Positions 22,547 to 34,229 of a DNA stretch of 64,000 bases are shown here, one piece after another (the first letter of the stretch is position 1; each line of letters begins with the position of its first letter). The notes under the pieces are model-generated. The model saw only the letters and a program-made list of their open reading frames with translations. It did not search any database and had not been told where the DNA came from. Both the position numbers and the translations under genes were made by a program. Location of the stretch: the NCBI GenBank assembly GCA_037976565.1, contig CP137679.1:28331539-28395538 (forward strand), written 5' to 3'. The DNA comes from Mesocentrotus franciscanus. Taxonomy: Eukaryota; Echinodermata; Echinoidea; Camarodonta; Strongylocentrotidae.

Positions 22547-24958
22547 CATCCGTACACTTTTTGTGTAAACGTTTACTCGAAATCGACATGGTCAATTTCC
22601 TTCAATTTCTGTCAGTCATCAGGCCCTATAATATCAAGTTCTAGTAACTTTCTCAAGGTCATGGGGTCATCGTGACGTCATCCAGGCGCCATTTTGTAAA
22701 CATCAGGTCATTATCTTATCTCGATAACGAGTCAAAAATCAACCATATTTGGTATACATCAATTTTAGGTCAAGGTCAACAAAAATGTCGACAAAATCCG
22801 CGTGCGCACCTCGACGCGCGCATACGCGCGCATCAAAATTTAAAAATGTCCAATTCGTCCCAAATTTTGTTTGCACACGTTTCAGGCCATTTTAAGCATT
22901 TTCAAAATTCGCGCGCGCACCTATACGCGCGCGTTTTCGCGCGTATTGGCATTTTACAACATCAAATCACCAAATTTTTTCTGTCATCATATTTGGCACA
23001 TTTTTCCAAGCATTTTGATACCTTGTTTAACTTTTTCTGACCAGTAATAACGCAATGAGCGTCCGTCAAAGTATAACAGCACCCGCGGACCGCTATCTCT
23101 ATCCACAATACATAGGCAAAAACATGCCTATACAAAACTCATTGTAACTCTTCAGAATGGATGGATACCCCAATTTTTTTCATATTTGGATAGATTATGA
23201 GTCGGAGATATGATTTCATGTCTCATTTGACCCTCAATCAACTCATGACGTCATCATATGGCCTCCGAACTCAAAATTTCAATTTGCATATTATGACGTC
23301 AGCATATTTTTGGAAAATTGATTGTATCTCTGTAAATATTGATCGATTTTCTTCCAAATTTTGATATGTTCTAGCTGAGACAATTTTCTACAAATGCAGT
23401 CACCACGATTTTTCATTTTGACAAAGGCATCATGGCGTATTTTTGGGATTAAAGGAGGCATGTCAATTTTTCACATTTTGCGTGTATTCTCTATGGGACA
23501 TGACTTTTTTCAAAACTGGATTCTACATTCCCGTCTTTCGCGAGCAATATCTCCGTCGTTTTAGCTTTGTTTTCGCTGAGCTTCGAGTATGTTGTAGCTG
23601 AGACAATAAGCTATCACAAGTGTGCCCTTTATTTTTCGATCAGATGCCGGGATCATGCTCATATTTCACTTGCAAAGTGGGATTTGAGAATTCCATTTTC
23701 CGTTCACGTGTAATGTCTATGTGGATTATTTTGGTATAGTGGTCATAGCACTTGCCTCCCATTCCGGCGACCCAAGTTCGATTCCTGGTGGGTCATTTTT
23801 TTTTTTTTTTGCCGTCGTTTTAAATTTGATTTTATGATCTTCTTCGACTATTATAACATATTATCATATACAATCACAAACAATGTAATAAAATGCCTAA
23901 TTTTGCGTGTTATATCTATGGGAGAAGAATGTCAATCGTTTGAGTACAACCCTATGGGAAATCTGATTCCTTGTCGTGTATTAAACCTATAGGGTTAATC
24001 TCCCAAGTCTGTTGGAATATATCAAATCATCCCATTTTCATGATGTTTAGTCTCCTTCCCAGACGTTTATACTTTCCAGTAATTCAGCCCAGGTATATGC
24101 AATCTTTACGTCTCTCCCGCGGACATAGAATTGTTTACATGTCTATAACTTCTCTCTTTCTCTATAATATAGTAAATATTCAATTCTATTTATGCTGGAA
24201 ATATTAAAAGCATCGTTCTCCATTGCATCTCTTTCTCTTGCTCTCTCTTGCTCTGTTTCCCTTCCCCTCTCTTGATCTGCCCTCTATCCTTCTCTTGCTC
24301 TCTCATTGCATCTCTCTCTCTACTCTTTCACTCTCTCCCTATCTCTGTCTCCCTCTCTTGCTCTGCCTAGCTCCCTCTGTCTCTGCCTCTCATTGTATAC
24401 TCTCTCACCCTCTCCCTTTCCCGGCCTCTGGTTCTCGTTCTCCCTCCGATATCTATTGTAATTTTCTTTAATTTCCTCTAGCTCTTCATTTTGCCCTTTG
24501 TATTCTTATTTCACCCCTACCATGTCCTCTCTCCTTCAAAGTGTATGCATTCTGATTCCTCTTTCTTCCCTCGGTCCAGCTCATGTATTTTTACATGTCA
24601 ATAACTCGTCTCCCTCTCTCCTTCTCTATATCTATATTTTCATTAAATTTCATTATGATCATGATTTTGATCATAATCTTTCTCAATATTTTGTTCATCA
24701 GTTAAGTTATCACTTCAGTTCAGGTCACAGTTCAATCTATCAGTTCATTCATCAGTTCATCAGTTTAGCTCATCAATTCAGTTCATTTCACATCAGTTCA
24801 ATCTATCAGTTCATCAGTACTTCATTCATCAGTTCATATCTTAATACATCATTTTACATTAACATCATTAAATTGGATCATTGAATTGAAGATTAGCATG
24901 ATCATAAGAATTGAAGACAGATCACCTAATTCGTCCTGATGACGAATTACTTTTCTAG
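22547..24958 (+). mobile_element. Helitron/Helentron-like tandem unit 1
   Basis: Starts CATCCGTACACTTTTTGTGT and ends with GACAGATCACCT (24916-24927), the exact inverse of the 5' AGGTGATCTGTC. An 8-bp stem hairpin follows (AATTCGTC, loop CTGAT, GACGAATT; 24928-24948), then terminal CTAG at 24955-24958. Subterminal inverted repeats plus a 3' hairpin before CTAG is the non-autonomous Helentron layout. No Rep/helicase is encoded. The unit holds three perfect CRE palindromes TGACGTCA (22673, 23246, 23294), CpG-rich alternating tracts (about 22799-22946) and a tRNA-like block. Confidence 0.7.
23733..23812 (+). other. tRNA-like (Pol III type 2 promoter) block in each array unit
   Basis: A-box TGGTATAGTGG, then TTGCCTCCCA, a B-box AGTTCGATTCC and a run of T. 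It looks like a tRNA-Gly-derived head, but the acceptor and anticodon stems do not pair, so it is not a functional tRNA gene. It recurs in all units (about 26334, 28756, 31178, 33655). Confidence 0.6.
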
Positions 24959-25116
24959 TTCTTTATTCTTTATTCTTTATTCTTTATTAGGTGATCTGTC
25001 ATTGACAGATCACCTATTGATTTCGTCAGAATTTTCTTTCTTTATTATTATTTATTTATTTATTTATCTGTCATTGACAGATCACCTATTATTCGTCAGA
25101 ATTTTCTTTCTTTATT

Positions 25117-25150
<34 letters not shown>

Positions 25151-25153
25151 TTT

Positions 25154-27576
25154 CATCCGTACACTTTTTGTGTAAACGTTTACTCGAAATCGACATGGTC
25201 AATTTCCTTCAATTTCTGTCAGTCATCAGGCCCTATAATATCAAGTTCTAGTAACTTTCTCAAGGTCATGGGGTCATCGTGACGTCATCCAGGCGCCATT
25301 TTGTAAACATCAGGTCATTATCTTATCTCGATAACGAGTCATCAAAAATCAACCATATTTGGTATACATCAATTTTAGGTCAAAGGTCAACAAAAAATGT
25401 CGACAAAATCCGCGTGCGCACCTCGACGCGCGCATACGCGCGCATCAAAATTTCAAAATGCTCCAATTCGTCCCAAATTTTGTTTGCACACGTTTCAGGC
25501 CATTTTAAGCATTTTCAAAATTTGCGCGCGCGCTATACGCGCGCGTTTTCGCGCGTATTGGCATTTTACAACATCAAATCACCAAATTTTTCTGTCATCA
25601 TATTTGGCACATTTTTCCAAGCATTTTGATACCTTGTTTAACTTTTTCTGACCAGTAATAACGCAATGAGCGTCCGTCAAAGTATAACAGCACCCGCGGA
25701 CCGCGCTATCTCTATCCACAATACATAGGCAAAAACATGCCTATACAAAACTCATTGTAACTCTTCAGAATGGATGGATACCCCAATTTTTTTCATATTT
25801 GGATAGATTATGAGTCGGAGATATGATTTCATGTCTCATTTGACCCTCAATCAACTCATGACGTCATCATATGGCCTCCGAACTCAAAATTTCAATTTGC
25901 ATATTATGACGTCAGCATATTTTGGAAAATTGATTGTATCTCTGTAAATATTGATCGATTTTCTTCCAAATTTTGATATGTTCTAGCTGAGACAATTCTC
26001 TACAAATGCAGTCACCACGATTTTCATTTTGACAAAGGCATCATGGCGTATTTTGGGGATTAAAGGAGGCATGTCAATTTTTCACATTTTGCGTGTATTC
26101 TCTATGGGACATGACTTTTTCCTAAACTGGATTCTACATTCCCGTCTTTCGCGAGCAATATCTCCGTCGTTTTAGCTCTGTTTTCGCTGAGCTTCGAGTA
26201 TGTTGTAGCTGAGACAATAAGCTATCACAAGTGTGCCCTTTATTTTTCGATCAGATGCCGGGATCAAGCTCATATTTCACTTGCAAAGTGGGATTTGAGA
26301 ATTCCATTTTCCGTTCACGTGTAATGTCTATGTGGATTATTTTGGTATAGTGGTCATAGCACTTGCCTCCCATTCCGGCGACCCAAGTTCGATTCCTGGT
26401 GGGTCATTTTTTTTTTTTTTGCCGTCGTTTTAAATTTGATTTTATGATCTTCTTCGACTATTATAACATATTATCATATACAATCACAAACAATGTAATA
26501 AAATGCCTAATTTTGCGTGTTATATCTATGGGAGAAGAATGTCAATCGTTTGAGTACAACCCTATGGGAAATCTGATTCCTTGTCGTGTATTAAACCTAT
26601 AGGGTTAATCTCCCAAGTCTGTTGGAATATATCAAATCATCCCATTTTCATGATGTTTAGTCTCCTTCCCAGACGTTTATACTTTCCAGTAATTCAGCCC
26701 AGGTATATGCAATCTTTACGTCTCTCCCGCGGACATAGAATTGTTTACATGTCTATAACTTCTCTCTTTCTCTATAATATAGTAAATATTCAATTCTATT
26801 TATGCTGGAAATATTAAAAGCATCGTTCTCCATTGCATCTCTTTCTCTTGCTCTCTCTCTCTCTCTGCTCTGTTTCCCTTCCCCTCTCTTGATCTGCCCT
26901 CTATCCTTCTCTTGCTCTCTCATTGCATCTCTCTCTCTACTCTTTCACTCTCTCCCTATCTCTGTCTCCCTCTCTTGCTCTGCCTAGCTCCCTCTGTCTC
27001 TGCCTCTCATTGTATACTCTCTCACCCTCTCCCTTTCCCGGCCTCTGGTTCTCGTTCTCCCTCCGATATCTATTGTAATTTTCTTTAATTTCCTCTAGCT
27101 CTTCATTTTGCCCTTTGTATTCTTATTTCACCCCTACCATGTCCTCTCTCCTTCAAAGTGTATGCATTCTGATTCCTCTTTCTTCCCTCGGTCCAGCTCA
27201 TGTATTTTTACATGTCAATAACTCGTCTCCCTCTCTCCTTCTCTATATCTATATTTTCATTAAATTTCATTATGATCATGATTTTGATCATAATCATTTC
27301 TCAATATTTTGTTCATCAGTTAAGTTATCACTTCAGTTCAGGTCACAGTTCAATCTATCAGTTCATTCATCAGTTCATCAGTTTAGCTCATCAATTCAGT
27401 TCATTTCACATCAGTTCAATCTATCAGTTCATCAGTACTTCATTCATCAGTTCATATCTTAATACATCATTTTACATTAACATCATTAAATTGGATCATT
27501 GAATTGAAGATTAGCATGATCATAAGAATTGAAGACAGATCACCTAATTCGTCCTGATGACGAATTACTTTTCTAG
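25154..27576 (+). mobile_element. Helitron/Helentron-like tandem unit 2
   Basis: Near-identical to unit 1, with one intact 5' palindrome at 24989 and a shortened one at about 25069 before it. Ends CTAG at 27573-27576. The CT-rich and TCAGTTCA-rich stretches repeat those of unit 1. Confidence 0.75.
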
Positions 27577-27596
27577 TTATTTATTTATTTTTATTT

Positions 27597-29995
27597 CATC
27601 CGTACACTTTTTGTGTAGCGTTTACTCGAAATCGACATGGTCAATTTCCTTCAATTTCTGTCAGTCATCAGGCCCTATAATATCAAGTTCTAGTAACTTT
27701 CTCAAGGTCATGGGGTCATCGTGACGTCATCCAGGCGCCATTTTGTAAACATCAGGTCATTATCTTATCTCGATAACGAGTCATCAAAAATCAACCATAT
27801 TTGGTATACATCAATTTTAGGTCAAGGTCAACAAAAATGTCGACAAAATCCGCGTGCGCACCTCGACGCGCGCGTACGCATCAAAATTTCAAAATGCTCC
27901 AATTCGTCCCAAATTTTGTTTGCACACGTTTCAGGCCATTTTAAGCATTTTTAAAATTTGCGCGCGCGCACTTACGCGCGTTTTTGCGCGTTTGGCATTT
28001 TGCAACATCAAATCACCAATTTTTCTGCATCATATTTGGCACATTTTCCAAGCATTTTGATACCTTGTTCACTTTTTCTGACCAGTAATAACGCAATGAG
28101 CGTCCGTCAAAGTATAACAGCACCCGCGGTTCATATCTCTATCCACAATACATAGGCAAAAACATGCCTATACAAAACTCATTGTAACTCTTCAGAATGG
28201 ATGGATACCCCAATTTTTTTCATATTTGGATAGATTATGAGTCGGAGATATGATTTCATGTCTCATTTGACCCTCAATCAACTCATGACGTCATCATATC
28301 GGCCTCCGAACTCAAAATTTCAATTTGCATATTATGACGTCAGCATATTTTTGGAAAATTGATTGTATCTCTGTAAATATTGATCGATTTTCTTCCAAAT
28401 TTTGATATGTTCTAGCTGAGACAATTCTCTACAAATGCAGTCACCACGATTTTCATTTTGACAAAGGCATCATGACGTATTTTGGGATTAAAGGAGGCAT
28501 GTCAATTTTCACATTTTGCGTGTATTCTCTATGGGACATGACTTTTTCCTAAACTGGATTCTACATTCCGTCTTTCGCGAGCAATATCTCCGTCGTTTTA
28601 GCTTTGTTTTCGCTGAGCTTCGAGTATGTTGTAGCTGAGACAATAAGCTATCGTAAGTGTGCCCTTTATTTTTCGATCAGATGCCGGGATCAAGCTCATA
28701 TTTCACTTGCAAAGTGGGATTTGAGAATTCCATTTTCCGTTCACGTGTAATGTCTATGTGGATTATTTTGGTATAGTGGTCATAGCACTTGCCTCCCATT
28801 CCGGCGACCCAAGTTCGATTCCTGGTGGGTCATTTTTTTTTTTTTTTTGCCGTCGTTTTAAATTTGATTTTATGATCTTCTTCGACTATTATAACATATT
28901 ATCATATACAATCACAAACATTGTAATAAAATGCCTAATTTTGCGTGTTATATCTATGGGAAGAATGTCAATCGTTTGAGTACAACCCTATGGGAAATCT
29001 GATTCCTTGTCGTGTATTAAACCTATAGGGTTAATCTCCCAAGTCTGTTGGAATATATCAAATCATCCCATTTTCATGATGTTTAGTCTCCTTCCCAGAC
29101 GTTTATACTTTCCAGTAATTCAGCCTAGGTATATGCAATCTTTACGTCTCTCCCGCGGACATAGAATTGTTTACATGTCTATAACTTCTCTCTTTCTCTA
29201 TAATATAGTAAATATTCAATTCTATTTATGCTGGAAATATTAAAAGCATCGTTCTCCATTGCATCTCTTTCTCTTGCTCTCTGTTGCTCTGTTTCCCTTC
29301 CCCTCTCTTGATCTGCCCTCTATCCTTCTCTTGCTCTCTCATTGCATCTCTCTCTCTACTCTTTCACTCTCTCCCTATCTCTGTCTCCCTCTCTTGCTCT
29401 GCCTAGCTCCCTCTGTCTCTGCCTCTCATTGTATACTCTCTCACCCTCTCCCTTTCCCGGCCTCTGGTTCTCGTTCTCCCTCCGATATCTATTGTAATTT
29501 TCTTTAATTTCCTCTAGCTCTTCATTTTGCCCTTTGTATTCTTATTTCACCCCTACCATGTCCTCTCTCCTTCAAAGTGTATGCATTCTGATTCCTCTTT
29601 CTTCCCTCGGTCCAGCTCATGTATTTTTACATGTCAATAACTCGTCTCCCTCTCTCCTTCTCTATATCTATATTTTCATTAAATTTCATTATGATCATGA
29701 TTTTGATCATAATCATTTCTCAATATTTTGTTCATCAGTTAAGTTATCACTTCAGTTCAGGTCACAGTTCAATCTATCAGTTCATTCATCAGTTCATCAG
29801 TTTAGCTCATCAATTCAGTTCATTTCACATCAGTTCAATCTATCAGTTCATCAGTACTTCATTCATCAGTTCATATCTTAATACATCATTTTACATTAAC
29901 ATCATTAAATTGGATCATTGAATTGAAGATTAGCATGATCATAAGAATTGAAGACAGATCACCTAATTCGTCCTGATGACGAATTACTTTTCTAG
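27597..29995 (+). mobile_element. Helitron/Helentron-like tandem unit 3
   Basis: Joined directly to the CTAG of unit 2 by about 20 bp of TTTATT; the 5' palindrome is missing at this junction. Ends CTAG at 29992-29995. Confidence 0.75.
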
Positions 29996-30007
29996 TTTAT
30001 TTTATTT

Positions 30008-32410
30008 CATCCGTACACTTTTTTGTGTAGCGTTTACTCGAAATCGACATGGTCAATTTCCTTCAATTTCTGTCAGTCATCAGGCCCTATAATATCAAGT
30101 TCTAGTAACTTTCTCAAGGTCATGGGGTCATCGTGACGTCATCCAGGCGCCATTTTGTAAACATCAGGTCATTATCTTATCTCGATAACGAGTCATCAAA
30201 AATCAACCATATTTGGTATACATCAATTTTAGGTCAAGGTCAACAAAAAATGTCGACAAAATCCGCGTGCGCACCTCGACGCGCGCGTACGCGCATCAAA
30301 ATTTCAAAATGCTCCAATTCGTCCCAAATTTTGTTTGCACACGTTTCAGGCCATTTTAAGCATTTTCAAAATTTGCGCGCACTGATACGCGCGCGTTTTC
30401 GCGCGTATTGGCATTTTGCAACATCAAATCACCGAATTTTTCTAGCATCATATTTGGCACATTTTCCAAGCATTTTGATACCTTGTTCACTTTTTCTGAC
30501 CAGTAATAACGCAATGAGCGTCCGTCAAAGTATAACAGCACCCGCGGTTCCATATATCTCTATCCACAATACATAGGCAAAAACATGCCTATACAAAACT
30601 CATTGTAACTCTTCAGAATGGATGGATACCCCCAATTTTTTTCATATTTGGATAGATTATGAGTCGGAGATATGATTTCATGTCTCATTTGACCCTCAAT
30701 CAACTCATGACGTCATCATATCGGCCTCCGAACTCAAAATTTCAATTTGCATATTATGACGTCAGCATATTTTGGAAAATTGATTGTATCTCTGTAAATA
30801 TTGATCGATTTTCTTCCAAATTTTGATATGTTCTAGCTGAGACAATTCTCTACAAATGCAGTCACCACGATTTTCATTTTGACAAAGGCATCATGACGTA
30901 TTTTGGGATTAAAGGAGGCATGTCAATTTTCACATTTTGCGTGTATTCTCTATGGGACATGACTTTTTTCTAAACTGGATTCTACATTCCCGTCTTTCGC
31001 GAGCAATATCTCCGTCGTTTTAGCTTTGTTTTCGCTGAGCTTCGAGTATGTTGTAGCTGAGACAATAAGCTATCGTAAGTGTGCCCTTTATTTTTCGATC
31101 AGATGCCGGGATCAAGCTCATATTTCACTTGCAAAGTGGGATTTGAGAATTCCATTTTCCGTTCACGTGTAATGTCTATGTGGATTATTTTGGTATAGTG
31201 GTCATAGCACTTGCCTCCCATTCCGGCGACCCAAGTTCGATTCCTGGTGGGTCATTTTTTTTTTTTTTTTGCCGTCGTTTTAAATTTGATTTTATGATCT
31301 TCTTCGACTATTATAACATATTATCATATACAATCACAAACAATGTAATAAAATGCCTAATTTTGCGTGTTATATCTATGGGAAGAATGTCAATCGTTTG
31401 AGTACAACCCTATGGAAATCTGATTCCTTGTCGTGTATTAAACCTATAGGGTTAATCTCCCAAGTCTGTTGGAATATATCAAATCATCCCATTTTCATGA
31501 TGTTTAGTCTCCTTCCCAGACGTTTATACTTTCCAGTAATTCAGCCTAGGTATATGCAATCTTTACGTCTCTCCCGCGGACATAGAATTGTTTACATGTC
31601 TATAACTTCTCTCTTTCTCTATAATATAGTAAATATTCAATTCTATTTATGCTGGAAATATTAAAAGCATCGTTCTCCATTGCATCTCTTTCTCTTGCTC
31701 TCTGTTGCTCTGTTTCCCTTCCCCTCTTGATCTGCCCTCTATCCTTCTCTTGCTCTCTCATTGCATCTCTCTCTCTACTCTTTCACTCTCTCCCTATCTC
31801 TGTCTCCCTCTCTTGCTCTGCCTAGCTCCCTCTGTCTCTGCCTCTCATTGTATACTCTCTCACCCTCTCCTTTCCCGGCCTCTGGTTCTCGTTCTCCCTC
31901 CGATATCTATTGTAATTTTCTTTAATTTCCTCTAGCTCTTCATTTTGCCCTTTGTATTCTTATTTCACCCCTACCATGTCCTCTCTCCTTCAAAGTGTAT
32001 GCATTCTGATTCCTCTTTCTTCCCTCGGTCCAGCTCATGTATTTTTACATGTCAATAACTCGTCTCCCTCTCTCCTTCTCTATATCTATATTTTCATTAA
32101 ATTTCATTATGATCATGATTTTGATCATAATCATTTCTCAATATTTTGTTCATCAGTTAAGTTTTCACTTCAGTTCAGGTCACAGTTCAATCTATCAGTT
32201 CATTCATCAGTTCATCAGTTTAGCTCATCAATTCAGTTCATTTCACATCAGTTCAATATATCAGTTCATCAGTACTTCATTCATCAGTTCATATCTTAAT
32301 ACATCATTTTACATTAACATCATTAAATTGGATCATTGAATTGAAGATTAGCATGATCATAAGAATTGAAGACAGATCACCTAATTCGTCCTGATGACGA
32401 GACTTTTCTG
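30008..32410 (+). mobile_element. Helitron/Helentron-like tandem unit 4
   Basis: Joined to unit 3 by 12 bp, again without the 5' palindrome. The 3' hairpin is damaged and the terminus reads CTGA instead of CTAG (about 32407-32410). Confidence 0.75.
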
Positions 32411-32433
32411 ATTCTTTATCTTTATTCTTTATT

Positions 32434-32486
32434 AGGTGATCTGTCATTGACAGATCACCTATTATTTCGTCAAATTTTCTTTCTTT

Positions 32487-32517
<31 letters not shown>

Positions 32518-33729
32518 TTTCATCCGTACACTTTTTTTTGTGTAGCGTTTACTCGAAATCGACATGGTCAATTTCCTTCAATTTCTGTCAGTCATCAGGC
32601 CCTATAATATCAAGTTCTAGTAACTTTCTCAAGGTCATGGGGTCATCGTGACGTCATCCAGGCGCCATTTTGTAAACATCAGGTCATTATCTTATCTCGA
32701 TAACGAGTCATCAAATCAACCATATTTGGTATACATCAATTTTAGGTCAAGGTCAACAAAAATGTCGACAAAATCCGCTGCGCCTCGACGCGCGTACGCG
32801 CATCAAAATTAAAATGCTCCAATTCGTCCCAAATTTTGTTTGCACACGTTTCAGGCCATTTTAAGCATTTTCAAAATTTGCGCACGCATTTTTGTTTTCT
32901 ATTGGCATTGCAACATCAAATCCTGCCAGATTTTTCTAACATCATATTTGGCACATTTTTCAAACATTTGATACCTTGTTTCACTTTTTCTGACCAGTAA
33001 TAGGCAATGAGCGTCCGTCAAAGTATAACAGCACCCATGGTTCTTGCATATCATATCACAATACATAGGCAAAAACATGCCTATACAAACTCATTGTAAC
33101 TCTTCAGAATGGATGGATACTGATTTTTTCATATTTGGATAGATTATGAGTCGGAGATATGATTTCATCTCATTTGACCCTCAATCAACTCATGACGTCA
33201 TCATATTGGCCTCCGAACTCAAAATTTCAATTTGCATATTATGACGTCAGCATATTTTTGGAAAATTGATTGTATCTCTGTAAATATTGATCGATTTTCT
33301 TCCAAATTTTGATATGTTCTAGCTGAGACAATTCTCTACAAATGCAGTCACCACGATTTTCATTTTGACAAAGGCATCATGACGTATTTTTGGGATTAAA
33401 GGAGGCATGTCAATTTTCACATTTGCGTGTATTCTCTATGGGACATGACTTTTTCCTAAACTGGATTCATTCCCGTCTTTCGCGAGCAATATCTCCATCG
33501 TTTAGCTTTGTTTCGCCGAGCTTCCAGTATGTTATGGCTGAGACAATAAGCTATCGTAAGTGTGCCTTTATTTTCGATCAGATGCCGGGATCAAGCTCAT
33601 ATTTCACTTGCAAAGAGTGGGATTGAAATTCCATTTCCGTTCACGTGTAATGTCTATGTGGATTATTTTGGTATAGTGGTCATAGTACTTGCCTCCCATT
33701 CCAGCGACCAAAGTTCGATTCCTGGTGAT
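32434..33729 (+). mobile_element. Helitron/Helentron-like tandem unit 5, truncated by the gap
   Basis: Has a 5' palindrome at 32434 and body from 32521, and runs into Ns just after the tRNA-like block. It is more diverged than units 1-4: small deletions throughout, and the CGCGCG tracts are eroded. Confidence 0.75.
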
Positions 33730-34229
33730 NNNNNNNNNNNNNNNNNNNNNNNNNNNNNNNNNNNNNNNNNNNNNNNNNNNNNNNNNNNNNNNNNNNNNNN
33801 NNNNNNNNNNNNNNNNNNNNNNNNNNNNNNNNNNNNNNNNNNNNNNNNNNNNNNNNNNNNNNNNNNNNNNNNNNNNNNNNNNNNNNNNNNNNNNNNNNNN
33901 NNNNNNNNNNNNNNNNNNNNNNNNNNNNNNNNNNNNNNNNNNNNNNNNNNNNNNNNNNNNNNNNNNNNNNNNNNNNNNNNNNNNNNNNNNNNNNNNNNNN
34001 NNNNNNNNNNNNNNNNNNNNNNNNNNNNNNNNNNNNNNNNNNNNNNNNNNNNNNNNNNNNNNNNNNNNNNNNNNNNNNNNNNNNNNNNNNNNNNNNNNNN
34101 NNNNNNNNNNNNNNNNNNNNNNNNNNNNNNNNNNNNNNNNNNNNNNNNNNNNNNNNNNNNNNNNNNNNNNNNNNNNNNNNNNNNNNNNNNNNNNNNNNNN
34201 NNNNNNNNNNNNNNNNNNNNNNNNNNNNN
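33730..34229. other. Assembly gap (500 N)
   Basis: Exactly 500 Ns, a conventional unknown-size gap. The right flank is the middle of a 4.24-kb unit, so the missing sequence may be much longer than 500 bp. Confidence 1.

Noticed and set aside
23733..23812. Functional tRNA-Gly gene
   Set aside because: A and B boxes are present, but the acceptor, anticodon and T stems do not pair; treated as a tRNA-like block.
22672..32339. Repeated ORFs of 65-147 codons in the array units (starting near 22672, 24498, 25279, 27115 and so on)
   Set aside because: They repeat because the DNA repeats. Frames shift between units, composition follows CT-rich and TCAGTTCA simple sequence, and no family motif is visible.
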